Assembly: GCF_026241205.1 (NCBI RefSeq)
Contig: NZ_JAPFQM010000001.1
Coordinates: 1,488,001 to 1,552,000, forward strand
DNA: 64,000 nucleotides
Direction of reading: 5' to 3'
DNA from: Thermomicrobium sp. 4228-Ro
GTDB lineage: Bacteria; Chloroflexota; Chloroflexia; Thermomicrobiales; Thermomicrobiaceae
In this document: piece by piece, positions 22,087-33,263 of the stretch
Numbering within the stretch: position 1 is the first letter of the stretch
Layout of the letters: the number at the start of each line of letters is the position of its first letter
Program-made: the position numbers and the translations under genes
The notes under the pieces: generated by a model
Seen by the model: the letters and a program-made list of their open reading frames with translations, nothing else
Database searches by the model: none
Told to the model about the DNA's origin: nothing

Positions 22087-22365
22087 ATGGGTTGGTTGGA
22101 CGCACTGTTCGGGCGCGGATCGAGCCGATCGTCGCGCGGGAGCGCACAGGTCGCCAAGCAGCGGCTGGTGGAAGTCTTGGTCTACGACCATGTCAAGCTG
22201 ACTCCTGATGTGCTGGAAGCGATCCGCAGCGAGATGTGCCAGATCCTCTCCCGTCACCTGGATATCGATGCTGACCGAATCGAGATCAGCATCGTCCGGG
22301 GTGACGGTGGCGATCGGCTGGTCGCCAACGTTCCCGTTCGGCGGGCTGGGACGGGGCGGCGGTGA
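22087..22365 (+). CDS. minE: Cell division topological specificity factor MinE
   Basis: Stimulates MinD ATPase and drives Min oscillation. The 92 residues start with a short amphipathic segment (MGWLDALFG), then the MinD-binding region AKQRLVEVLVYDH, then the dimerisation domain LRSEM-like LEAIRSEMCQILSRHLDIDADRIEI. A strong ribosome-binding site (GGAGGA) precedes the ATG. Its presence shows a MinCDE system of the E. coli type rather than a MinJ/DivIVA system. Confidence 0.93.
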   Translation: MGWLDALFGRGSSRSSRGSAQVAKQRLVEVLVYDHVKLTPDVLEAIRSEMCQILSRHLDIDADRIEISIVRGDGGDRLVANVPVRRAGTGRR

Positions 22366-22388
22366 GGCCGCGTGACGAAACAGTATAG

Positions 22389-22397
22389 TGCTATACT
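22389..22397 (+). promoter_or_regulatory. Extended -10 element TGCTATACT upstream of epimerase gene
   Basis: TGC followed by TATACT (22392-22397) is a good extended -10 sequence 50 bases before the epimerase start. No good -35 is visible. The neighbouring TATAGT at 22384-22389 forms a near-palindrome with it. The same nine bases occur before dnaJ. Confidence 0.55.
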
Positions 22398-22446
22398 CGG
22401 GATGTCGCAGGATACGTCACGGTCGAGAAGCGAAGGAGCGGAGTAC

Positions 22447-22863
22447 ATGGTACCGGTTCCGGTGGTCGGGATCCACCATATCGGGATCGTCGTCGAGAAC
22501 CTGGACGAGGCGATCGAGGCGTACCAGAAGCTCGGCCTCACCTTCGACGGTGTCAAGGATTTCCCGCATACGCGGGTGGCCCTGTTCCACGGTGGTGAGG
22601 GGCATGTCGAGCTGTTCGAGCCGAAGGATCCGGAATCGGATCTCGGGCGCTACCTGCGCGAGCGCGGTGGCATCCACCATGTCGCCTACGCGGTGCGGGA
22701 CATCCGCACCGCACTCGCCCAGCTCGAGCAGGAGGGATTCGAGTTGATCCACCGCGAACCGGTGATCGGCCTGCATGGTTTTCCGGTCGCGTTCATCCAT
22801 CCCCGCTCCTGCCACCGTGTGCTCACCGAACTCGTCGAGGTACCGGAAGGCGAGGGACACTAG
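22447..22863 (+). CDS. mce: Methylmalonyl-CoA epimerase
   Basis: Interconverts (2R)- and (2S)-methylmalonyl-CoA in propionyl-CoA metabolism. The 138-residue glyoxalase/VOC-fold protein contains the paired metal ligands expected of the family: His in GIHHIGIVV (residue 9), HVELFEP, His in GGIHHVAYAV and Glu in VLTELVEV. ATG 22447 has GAAGGAG eight bases upstream. The mutase catalytic subunit follows 200 bases later but a hairpin separates them. Confidence 0.93.
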   Translation: MVPVPVVGIHHIGIVVENLDEAIEAYQKLGLTFDGVKDFPHTRVALFHGGEGHVELFEPKDPESDLGRYLRERGGIHHVAYAVRDIRTALAQLEQEGFELIHREPVIGLHGFPVAFIHPRSCHRVLTELVEVPEGEGH

Positions 22864-22888
22864 TCTCGATCACATGTACTCCGGCTCG

Positions 22889-22916
22889 ACGACCCGCCCA
22901 CTGGTGGGTGGGTCGT
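22889..22916 (+). terminator. Hairpin terminator after epimerase gene
   Basis: A stem of about 12 pairs (ACGACCCGCCCA with TGGGTGGGTCGT, one G-U pair) closes a four-base loop 26 bases after the stop. There is no long T run afterwards, so termination strength is uncertain. Confidence 0.6.
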
Positions 22917-23062
22917 TACGCTTTCAGGCTCGCGCCTGCGCTGTGGTGACCGCATCATGTAGAGTAAACAGCATGTGAGCGGCCGTATCCGGCGTTGGAA
23001 CGGTGCTGGATTTGCGTGACCGCTCGGAGGCAGCGCACCGGAGACTGGCGAGGGGGCCGAGC

Positions 23063-24637
<1,575 letters not shown>

Positions 24638-25071
24638 GATTCGTGAACCGAACGGTTCCCACGGGGACGGCTCACGCAGCTGCGGGGTCTGTATCTTCTG
24701 TCGCCCGAACAGGAGGTCGACGGAGCCTGGTCGCCTGCGAGCAGCTTGGAGGGCTGCGAAGATCGGCTTGGTGATCAGCAAAACGGCCACGGGTGGCCTG
24801 GCCGGCTCGGCGCCCTTCTGCAGCAGCGTGAGGAGGGGCTGAAAAGCGCGTGGTGACGCGCATGTTCGGCTCGTCGAAGCCGTGCTGTGGGAGACGGTTG
24901 CAGCGTCGACTTCCGGTCGTGCAGGAACCCCGGGGGGGTCGACGGATTCCCGTTGTGTCACTGCCGTGTTGTCAGGGCCGCCGGAAGAGAATTCCCCAAG
25001 CGCTTGCGCTCGTGTGCTTCCTGCGGTATGCTGGTGATGAGAGAAGCGCGTTGCGACGCCGAGCTGCTTGG
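24638..25071 (+). other. CRISPR leader and intergenic region
   Basis: A 434-base region between the mutase gene and the first repeat with no supported gene. The last part should be the leader, because the opposite end of the array carries the degenerate repeat and the repeat ends in a CTTGAAAC handle on this strand. A perfect palindrome, CAAGCGCTTG, lies at 24997-25006 and overlaps the -35 of the predicted leader promoter. Confidence 0.7.
25004..25032 (+). promoter_or_regulatory. Predicted CRISPR leader promoter
   Basis: TTGCGC at 25004-25009 and TATGCT at 25027-25032 are 17 bases apart, placing transcription start near 25039, about 33 bases before the first repeat. The same two hexamers with the same spacing occur in front of mraZ (42409-42437), which supports it as a real promoter form in this genome. 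Confidence 0.55.
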
Positions 25072-28000
25072 GTTTTGGCAGTACCTATGAGGGCTTGAAA
25101 CTAACTGCGTCATCGAACCGTCTGATCGAATCCTGAGTGGTTTTGGCAGTACCTATGAGGGCTTGAAACCGGCCGTGAGCGACTGTCGCAATTACCAGGC
25201 GTACGTGGGTTTTGGCAGTACCTATGAGGGCTTGAAACCGCTCAGCCAGATGCCGAAACGATTAGACGACGGTGAGGTTTTGGCAGTACCTATGAGGGCT
25301 TGAAACTCGTGTCGCAGCTGCGTGACGCCGGTCGATCCGGCCTCGTTTTGGCAGTACCTATGAGGGCTTGAAACCTGACGTCTGAGTGCCTGCGGCCAGA
25401 CGCTGTTGCGTGTCGTTTTGGCAGTACCTATGAGGGCTTGAAACAGGAGAGGGGGTAGCGGTGCCCGTCCGACCGCTCGGTTTTGGCAGTACCTATGAGG
25501 GCTTGAAACAGGGGCGGTTCGATGAACGCGCGCTCTTCGGGCCGCGTTTTGGCAGTACCTATGAGGGCTTGAAACCTCGCAGTCTTGTCTCAATGTCGTA
25601 CACTGATCGACGTTTTGGCAGTACCTATGAGGGCTTGAAACAGGAAGGCGTGCTGTACATCGTGTCGACGATCGCGGGTTTTGGCAGTACCTATGAGGGC
25701 TTGAAACCGGCACGCTCGCCCGCTTCTGCCCGGGCTTGCCTGGTTTTGGCAGTACCTATGAGGGCTTGAAACGCACCTCCTCTTCCTCCTCTCTCTCGGC
25801 CAGCCGGGGTTTTGGCAGTACCTATGAGGGCTTGAAACCCTGGACCCGGCGCGACCTTCCGCGTCGTGGGCTGGGTTTTGGCAGTACCTATGAGGGCTTG
25901 AAACCACGCTCGTCAACGTGAGCCCCGAGACAGAGAACCACTGTTTTGGCAGTACCTATGAGGGCTTGAAACCCGCCTCCCCTGCGGGCGTCAGTACGCG
26001 AACACCTTGTTTTGGCAGTACCTATGAGGGCTTGAAACTATCATATTGACCATACCTAGAACAATATTCACAGTGTTTTGGCAGTACCTATGAGGGCTTG
26101 AAACTCCCCTCAACTCACCTTCGCTCTAGATTTCCTCATACGCGTTTTGGCAGTACCTATGAGGGCTTGAAACGAATCAGCCTCGTCGCCTCGAGTCGCG
26201 AGAAAACTGGTTTTGGCAGTACCTATGAGGGCTTGAAACGGAGACACGAGAAGCGGCCGCCCGGTGGGTGACCGGGTGTTTTGGCAGTACCTATGAGGGC
26301 TTGAAACGACGGTCGGTGCCTATCTCGAGCAGTGGTTCGACGCGTTTTGGCAGTACCTATGAGGGCTTGAAACTCAAGGGGGAAACGCCGAGTAGCCGGA
26401 GCACCGCGGTTTTGGCAGTACCTATGAGGGCTTGAAACGGATAGTGTCACCGGCGAGGGGGCGGGCCCCTCGCGGGTTTTGGCAGTACCTATGAGGGCTT
26501 GAAACTGGCGTCTGGTGGGGAGCAGTGGTGCGCAGGATGGCGTTTTGGCAGTACCTATGAGGGCTTGAAACCCGAGACCGGATCATGACGATCGGATACC
26601 CGATATGTTTTGGCAGTACCTATGAGGGCTTGAAACACGTCGTAGGCGTAGACGCCAGAGAAGATGCCGTTCGTTTTGGCAGTACCTATGAGGGCTTGAA
26701 ACTGCGCGAACACGGCCGGCGCGACGTCGACCGAAATCGTTTTGGCAGTACCTATGAGGGCTTGAAACGCCGAGTCGCGCGTCCGGTGTCGGCATCGTGA
26801 GCGCGCGTTTTGGCAGTACCTATGAGGGCTTGAAACATCGGTCGACCAAACGCTTGTGCGATCGGGCAACGGTTTTGGCAGTACCTATGAGGGCTTGAAA
26901 CGTCGACGCCTTCGGTGTCGACGGGCCAGTAGTCGGGCGTTTTGGCAGTACCTATGAGGGCTTGAAACTCTGCGTCCACGCGAGTATCGTGATACTGGCC
27001 TGCGCGTTTTGGCAGTACCTATGAGGGCTTGAAACAGTGGTAAGTGGAGGTGAGTGATGAACGTGAACGATGTTTTGGCAGTACCTATGAGGGCTTGAAA
27101 CCGTTCTCGTCAAGAGCAACGTCGCGTTTCCCGTCGGTTTTGGCAGTACCTATGAGGGCTTGAAACCTGCTGCCTGCCTCCGCGCGCGGGTAGTACTCAT
27201 GGGCGTTTTGGCAGTACCTATGAGGGCTTGAAACGCGGAGTTCCAGGGGCGAGAGTGCCACCAGGGGTCGTTTTGGCAGTACCTATGAGGGCTTGAAACT
27301 GTACCGCTTTCCGTGCCATCGTGATCCCTCCTTTCGTTTTGGCAGTACCTATGAGGGCTTGAAACTGATGACGGTCGGTTGTGGTTAGTGGCCGGAAGGG
27401 GTTTTGGCAGTACCTATGAGGGCTTGAAACATCGCGCTGCGACTCGGAGTACCTCGTCATCTACTGTTTTGGCAGTACCTATGAGGGCTTGAAACCCGGA
27501 CGGCGTGATCGTCGCCTTCGACGACGTCGTCCGTTTTGGCAGTACCTATGAGGGCTTGAAACTGTGGCCAACTATCGACTAAAACCTCGAGACCCTTCGT
27601 GTTTTGGCAGTACCTATGAGGGCTTGAAACCGCCGCAGCCAGCGGAAGAGCCAGCGCCGCACCACACGCGTTTTGGCAGTACCTATGAGGGCTTGAAACA
27701 TTGTCGCCTCGAATAACGGAATCGATTGACTCGCGTTTTGGCAGTACCTATGAGGGCTTGAAACCAGCCGTTCCCGGTCGGCGAGGGCGGCGAGGGCGGG
27801 TTTTGGCAGTACCTATGAGGGCTTGAAACTACGATCGTGTTGAGGACTTGCACCGTTCTCTCGAGTTTTGGCAGTACCTATGAGGGCTTGAAACTTCATC
27901 AACGAAGACTGTGGCGGGAATTGGTCTGAAGTTTTGGCAGTACCTATGAGGGCTTGAAACTGAGTCGCACTCGAACTCGCACTCGGAGTCGGACTCGTTT

Positions 28001-31000
28001 TGGCAGTACCTATGAGGGCTTGAAACCACCTGCACCTGCCCGGCCTTCCGCTACTACTCCCGGTTTTGGCAGTACCTATGAGGGCTTGAAACCATTTCCG
28101 AGTACGTAAAACCTGATATGAGCGGCAGAGTTTTGGCAGTACCTATGAGGGCTTGAAACTAGGATACGTTCTCTCGTTCGCGAAGATTTCCCTGTGTTTT
28201 GGCAGTACCTATGAGGGCTTGAAACCGGGCAGCTGGTGATCGAGCAGCTGGTCTGGACTATGGGTTTTGGCAGTACCTATGAGGGCTTGAAACGAATGTC
28301 GTACTGTCCGTTTCTATCACAGTATTCAGTTTTGGCAGTACCTATGAGGGCTTGAAACCATTCGTGCCTTCGAAATACCTCATCATATTCAACTCGTTTT
28401 GGCAGTACCTATGAGGGCTTGAAACTCGGTTCGCCTCCGGGCCAGTCGCCCCGGCGAGAGGTTTTGGCAGTACCTATGAGGGCTTGAAACGCATACTAAC
28501 ACAACTGTGTCCGTCACGCAACCACTGTTTTGGCAGTACCTATGAGGGCTTGAAACGCGCGTTACGGCGTCGACCCCTGGGTGCACTACGTCGTTTTGGC
28601 AGTACCTATGAGGGCTTGAAACATGCCACCGCGACGGCATCGGGATTCATGAGTGCAGGTTTTGGCAGTACCTATGAGGGCTTGAAACGCCGACGTCGAG
28701 CCGGAGGCGCTCTATCCGGACTGGCAGTTTTGGCAGTACCTATGAGGGCTTGAAACTCCACCACAAGGGACACTCCACCCAGTCGCAGGGTCGTTTTGGC
28801 AGTACCTATGAGGGCTTGAAACCGAGTCAACGCGTCAAGCTTACCCATCACGACCCCCGTTTTGGCAGTACCTATGAGGGCTTGAAACTCCGTTTCCTAA
28901 CACGATCATAACACGATAGCAACTGGTTTTGGCAGTACCTATGAGGGCTTGAAACTCCGGGAAAGTCGAAAAGGTCGAGCGGGCAGAGCCGGTTTTGGCA
29001 GTACCTATGAGGGCTTGAAACTTCGGCGTCGGCGACAGCCGGCCGATCACCTGGCAGTGTTTTGGCAGTACCTATGAGGGCTTGAAACGTGAGTCAGCAC
29101 ACGATATTCGCGACACTCACTACAGTGTTTTGGCAGTACCTATGAGGGCTTGAAACTCGCCGATCCCGGCACTGACTTTCCGGATCCGGAAGTTTTGGCA
29201 GTACCTATGAGGGCTTGAAACTCGCGTCCGTCACCGTCCTGATCGTCCTCCGCCAGACAGTTTTGGCAGTACCTATGAGGGCTTGAAACAGCAGCAACCG
29301 CTCCCGACCGAGGACGTCGAAGCGGTTTTGGCAGTACCTATGAGGGCTTGAAACCGTACTCCACGTGATCGCGTGCGACTGGCGACCGTCGCGTTTTGGC
29401 AGTACCTATGAGGGCTTGAAACCGTTCGGAAGTGTCAGAGACAGTGAGGGCAGCAGCGTCGTTTTGGCAGTACCTATGAGGGCTTGAAACTCTGGCTCCT
29501 GGCGATCTGAGGCGATCGAGTACGCCTCGGTTTTGGCAGTACCTATGAGGGCTTGAAACATCGACGCGTGACGGTAGCGGAAGGGGTTAGGCAACTGTTT
29601 TGGCAGTACCTATGAGGGCTTGAAACCTGCGATATGAATGTGTCCACCGCAGGCTACTGTGTGTTTTGGCAGTACCTATGAGGGCTTGAAACACTCCGTC
29701 TCGCGCACGTCCGCGGTCAGGCCGCCGCGGGTTTTGGCAGTACCTATGAGGGCTTGAAACTCCCCGTTGTCTCTGCTACTTCGAACCCATCACCCCGTTT
29801 TGGCAGTACCTATGAGGGCTTGAAACGTTCGTACGGCGAGTCTCGGACAGATGTGCGGAACGCGTTTTGGCAGTACCTATGAGGGCTTGAAACTCCGTCA
29901 CCTGGCTTCAAGCGCCCTCCAGAGTCTCCTCGTTTTGGCAGTACCTATGAGGGCTTGAAACCCGCGTCCGCTTCCGCGGTGGCCTGACCGTGGACGGTTT
30001 TGGCAGTACCTATGAGGGCTTGAAACCGGCGCATAACCGACCGGTATGACCGACGAGACACCGTTTTGGCAGTACCTATGAGGGCTTGAAACCCTCGCTC
30101 GCCAGGATAGCGACGCGCCACGAGAGCGGTTTTGGCAGTACCTATGAGGGCTTGAAACTACGGATAACCCCTCGACAACTATCACCACTACACCAAGAGT
30201 TTTGGCAGTACCTATGAGGGCTTGAAACTTCCGGTGGCGAGCGCTGCAGATGAGCCGCCTTCTCGTTTTGGCAGTACCTATGAGGGCTTGAAACTGTTTT
30301 TCGATTATGCCCCGAGTCCGGAAGCGAAGTGTTTTGGCAGTACCTATGAGGGCTTGAAACAAGCCCTCGCTCCTCTCGTTCTTGACGGTCACCGTGTTTT
30401 GGCAGTACCTATGAGGGCTTGAAACTCGTACTCGTGGTCTTCCTGGTGCAGACCATCGTCGGGTTTTGGCAGTACCTATGAGGGCTTGAAACGAAGATCA
30501 GGCGACTCATAGGATACCGCGCGTGACGTTTTGGCAGTACCTATGAGGGCTTGAAACCCGGCCGTTCGTTCGGCCAGCCAACCGAACAATAGGGTTTTGG
30601 CAGTACCTATGAGGGCTTGAAACCGCACAGTCGTTCGCAACGCGACACTCGCGCGCGGGTTTTGGCAGTACCTATGAGGGCTTGAAACCGCGACTCGTTC
30701 TTGCGAGTCGCGCCCGGCCTGCTCGTTTTGGCAGTACCTATGAGGGCTTGAAACAAAGTCCAGCGCCCGGTACAGCGCCCCGGCGCCAACGTTTTGGCAG
30801 TACCTATGAGGGCTTGAAACGATGTACAAGTGGAATAGGATCGATCTCGATCTGACTGTTTTGGCAGTACCTATGAGGGCTTGAAACAATGTGCCCCCAC
30901 AAGCAACCGACCAACCCGCTGCTGTTTTGGCAGTACCTATGAGGGCTTGAAACGGAGGTACCTCCGGACGAGGAGCGTGCCGATGCCGAGTTTTGGCAGT

Positions 31001-31546
31001 ACCTATGAGGGCTTGAAACCACGTCGCTCACGGTGCCAGCGAAGAGTGCTGGCGGGTTTTGGCAGTACCTATGAGGGCTTGAAACGGGCTCCGGTCCCTG
31101 GATGTGTGGAAACCCGTGCAAGGTTTTGGCAGTACCTATGAGGGCTTGAAACAAGGACAGCCTCCCGACCATTGTGCCGCTCCTGGTCAGTTTTGGCAGT
31201 ACCTATGAGGGCTTGAAACGTTTTGGCAGAGTGAGTCCGTTTATAGCTCGAACGAGTTTTGGCAGTACCTATGAGGGCTTGAAACATCCCGTCCCAGATA
31301 CTCGAGGCGAACGACTTGATCGTTTTGGCAGTACCTATGAGGGCTTGAAACTGATAGTGGTGTCGGACGGTACGGAGTAGTGGTGAGTTTTGGCAGTACC
31401 TATGAGGGCTTGAAACCAGGTTTCCGACGACGACGAGACGCAGCATCCTAGGTTTTGGCAGTACCTATGAGGGCTTGAAACGCAGCACGACGACGTCGAT
31501 GCAGCGGTCCGACGGTGTTTTGGCAGTACCAATGCGGTCCTGAAGC
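25072..31546 (+). CRISPR. CRISPR array, 98 repeats (97 identical plus one degenerate)
   Basis: A 30-base repeat beginning GTTTTGGCAGTACC and ending GGGCTTGAAAC recurs about every 65-70 bases. By my count there are 98 copies, from 25072-25101 to 31517-31546, with 97 spacers of about 35-40 bases. All copies look identical except the last, which has five changes (T15A, A19C, G22T, T24C, A29G). The degenerate end and the CTTGAAAC 3' end, which would give a type I/III-like 5' crRNA handle, both put the leader on the low-coordinate side and transcription on the plus strand. No cas gene is present in the 64 kb. Open frames within the array are artefacts of the repeat. Confidence 0.99.
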
Positions 31547-31864
31547 GGTTGTGTGCCTCTTGGGTCGGTACGCTCAGTGTGTTTCGCTGTCTCGCGTTCT
31601 GCGTGCGAATTTACACAGGGCTGATCAGGCTCGAAACGACGATGGACGAGAAGAAGGCACTGGCCGAGAACGATTCTCGGGAGCTCCTCTGACTCTCGAA
31701 ACGACCCTGTACCGTCTGTATACTGGCCCAGGCACGCCGACTCCTGCTGTGTCCGTGTCGCGCGATAAAACGAGGCGAAGACTGCGCTTGCCCGCTTGTC
31801 CTTGCGGCCAGCGTCCCGTATCGTTCGTTGGTGGCGCACCGGCGTGAAAGGTACGTGTAGACCT
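31547..31864 (+). other. Intergenic region between CRISPR array and PotD-like gene
   Basis: A 318-base stretch without a supported gene. TATACT at 31719-31724, preceded by CTG, is a likely -10 for the lipoprotein gene, although no -35 is clear and the leader would be about 130 bases. Two short matches to the repeat end (CTCGAAAC at 31630-31637 and 31695-31702) are 65 bases apart but the rest does not match. Confidence 0.45.
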
Positions 31865-33040
31865 ATGCGAACCACCTGGCTCACGCGACGCTCTTTCTTG
31901 GCCACACTGGCGCTCGCCGGGTCCGCATTGCTCCAGGCCTGTCGAGGCCGGGGATCGACGGCGCCCACGGTAACCTCCGCCGCTTCCCCGACGCCGGCTG
32001 CGGCGGGTCCCACGGTCGTGACCAGCACGCTCGAGCTGCCACCGTACATCGACCGCAGTCGGCTGGAGAGCGAGCTGTTCGTCTTCAACTGGGGCGACTA
32101 CATCGATCCCGATGTGCTCGCCGATTTCGAGCGCTTGACCAGCGTGAAGGTGACGATCGATACCTACGAGACGAACGAGCAGGCGATCGCCAAGCTCCAG
32201 CAAGGGGGCCTCGGCTACGATATCGTGGTGCCGACCGATTATGCGGTGCAGATCGCGATCGGACTCGGTCTGCTCCAGGAGCTCGACCGCTCGGTGATCC
32301 GCGCGATCGAGCATCTCGATCCGAACAACCTGAACGGCCCTTTCGATCCCGGGAACCGGTACAGCGTGCCGTACTTCTGGGGGACGTCCGGTTACGCGTA
32401 CGATACTGCGGTCCTCGGTGACGGTCTCACCAGCTGGCGGGCGCTCTTCGAGCCCGCCGAGGCTGCCCGGGGCAAGCTGGTCATGCACGGGTACTACCGG
32501 GAGACGATCGCTGCGGCCTTGCTCTGGCTCGGCTACCCGCTCAACGAGACGAGCGACGAGGCCCTGCAACGTGCGCTCGCGGTGCTGAAGGCGCAGAAGC
32601 CGTACGTCCTCTCCTACACCAGCGAGAACAACGACGAGCTTCTCGTCGCGGGCGAGGCGGTGATCGCGCACTGCTGGACCGGCCAAGCGATCCTGGCCAA
32701 GCGGGAGAAGCCGACGATCCGCTACGTCATTCCTGCGGAAGGGTGCGCCGTCTGGCAGGACAACCTCTGCGTCGTCAAGGACGCCCCGCATCCCTACGCG
32801 GCCATGGTGTTCATCGATTTCCTCTGCTGGCCGGAGATCGCGGCCCGCAACGCCACCTACGTCGGGTACGCGAGCCCCAACCGCACGGCTCGAGAACGCG
32901 GTCTGCTCGATCCTGACCTCGTCGATGATCCGGCGATCTACTTGGACGACACGACCTGGCGTCGGCTGCAGTGGTTCCGTGACCTCGGGCCGGACTACGT
33001 GAAGTACGACCGTATCTGGACGGAGCTGCAGGCGGGCTGA
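31865..33040 (+). CDS. PotD-like polyamine-type ABC transporter substrate-binding lipoprotein
   Basis: Extracytoplasmic binding protein of 391 residues, class of spermidine/putrescine receptors. The N-terminus has a twin-arginine pair ([14 protein letters not shown]) and a lipobox ending LLQAC, so it is probably exported by Tat and lipidated at the Cys. A Ser/Thr/Pro/Ala linker leads to the binding domain, with [46 protein letters not shown] and EDNLCV-like positions typical of the family. No permease or ATPase gene lies next to it; it stands alone between the CRISPR array and dnaJ. Polyamine binding is inferred from the family only. Confidence 0.88.
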   Translation: MRTTWLTRRSFLATLALAGSALLQACRGRGSTAPTVTSAASPTPAAAGPTVVTSTLELPPYIDRSRLESELFVFNWGDYIDPDVLADFERLTSVKVTIDTYETNEQAIAKLQQGGLGYDIVVPTDYAVQIAIGLGLLQELDRSVIRAIEHLDPNNLNGPFDPGNRYSVPYFWGTSGYAYDTAVLGDGLTSWRALFEPAEAARGKLVMHGYYRETIAAALLWLGYPLNETSDEALQRALAVLKAQKPYVLSYTSENNDELLVAGEAVIAHCWTGQAILAKREKPTIRYVIPAEGCAVWQDNLCVVKDAPHPYAAMVFIDFLCWPEIAARNATYVGYASPNRTARERGLLDPDLVDDPAIYLDDTTWRRLQWFRDLGPDYVKYDRIWTELQAG

Positions 33041-33202
33041 CCGTGCTCGCCACCGGCTCGTCAACGGGACAGGAGACCCGGTCAGCGCTTGCCGGAACCG
33101 GTGCGCTTGGCCCCGTCGGCGGACCGTGCCGATCGATCGACCTCGCGGGGCCGAGGCTGGTCGCGTCCTCGCGCGTGACCCGGCGGGACGCGATCGGGAC
33201 CT

Positions 33203-33211
33203 TGCTATACT
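33203..33211 (+). promoter_or_regulatory. Extended -10 element TGCTATACT upstream of dnaJ
   Basis: TGC plus TATACT (33206-33211) lies 53 bases before the dnaJ start. It is identical to the element before the epimerase gene. No -35 and no CIRCE-type inverted repeat are visible, so HrcA control is not supported. Confidence 0.55.
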
Positions 33212-33263
33212 CCATATCAGACCTGGCGGGTGCGGGTGTCGCCCGATGAGCAGGGGTGCGCGG

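Noticed and set aside
24639-24660. Terminator after the mutase gene (GAACC-GAAC-GGTTC)
   Set aside because: Stem of only five pairs and no T tract; too weak to call.
27961-27996. Simple-sequence tract (repeated ACTCG-like units) inside the array
   Set aside because: It is a single spacer; low complexity may come from the target, such as a Ser/Glu/Asp-rich gene.
25222-31532. Many open frames of 60-160 codons inside the array, with repeated peptides such as VSSPHRYCQN or FGSTYEGLK
   Set aside because: They are translations of the repeat itself in different frames; spacing and identity are explained by the CRISPR array.
31608-31702. Possible decayed CRISPR repeats after the array (CTCGAAAC twice, 65 bases apart)
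   Set aside because: Only the last 8-10 bases match; over 30 bases I count about 14 and 12 matches, near what chance allows.
33126-33263. Longer dnaJ start at 33126
   Set aside because: The J-domain starts right after ATG 33264, which has a good ribosome-binding site; the extra residues look non-coding and the promoter-like element lies inside them.
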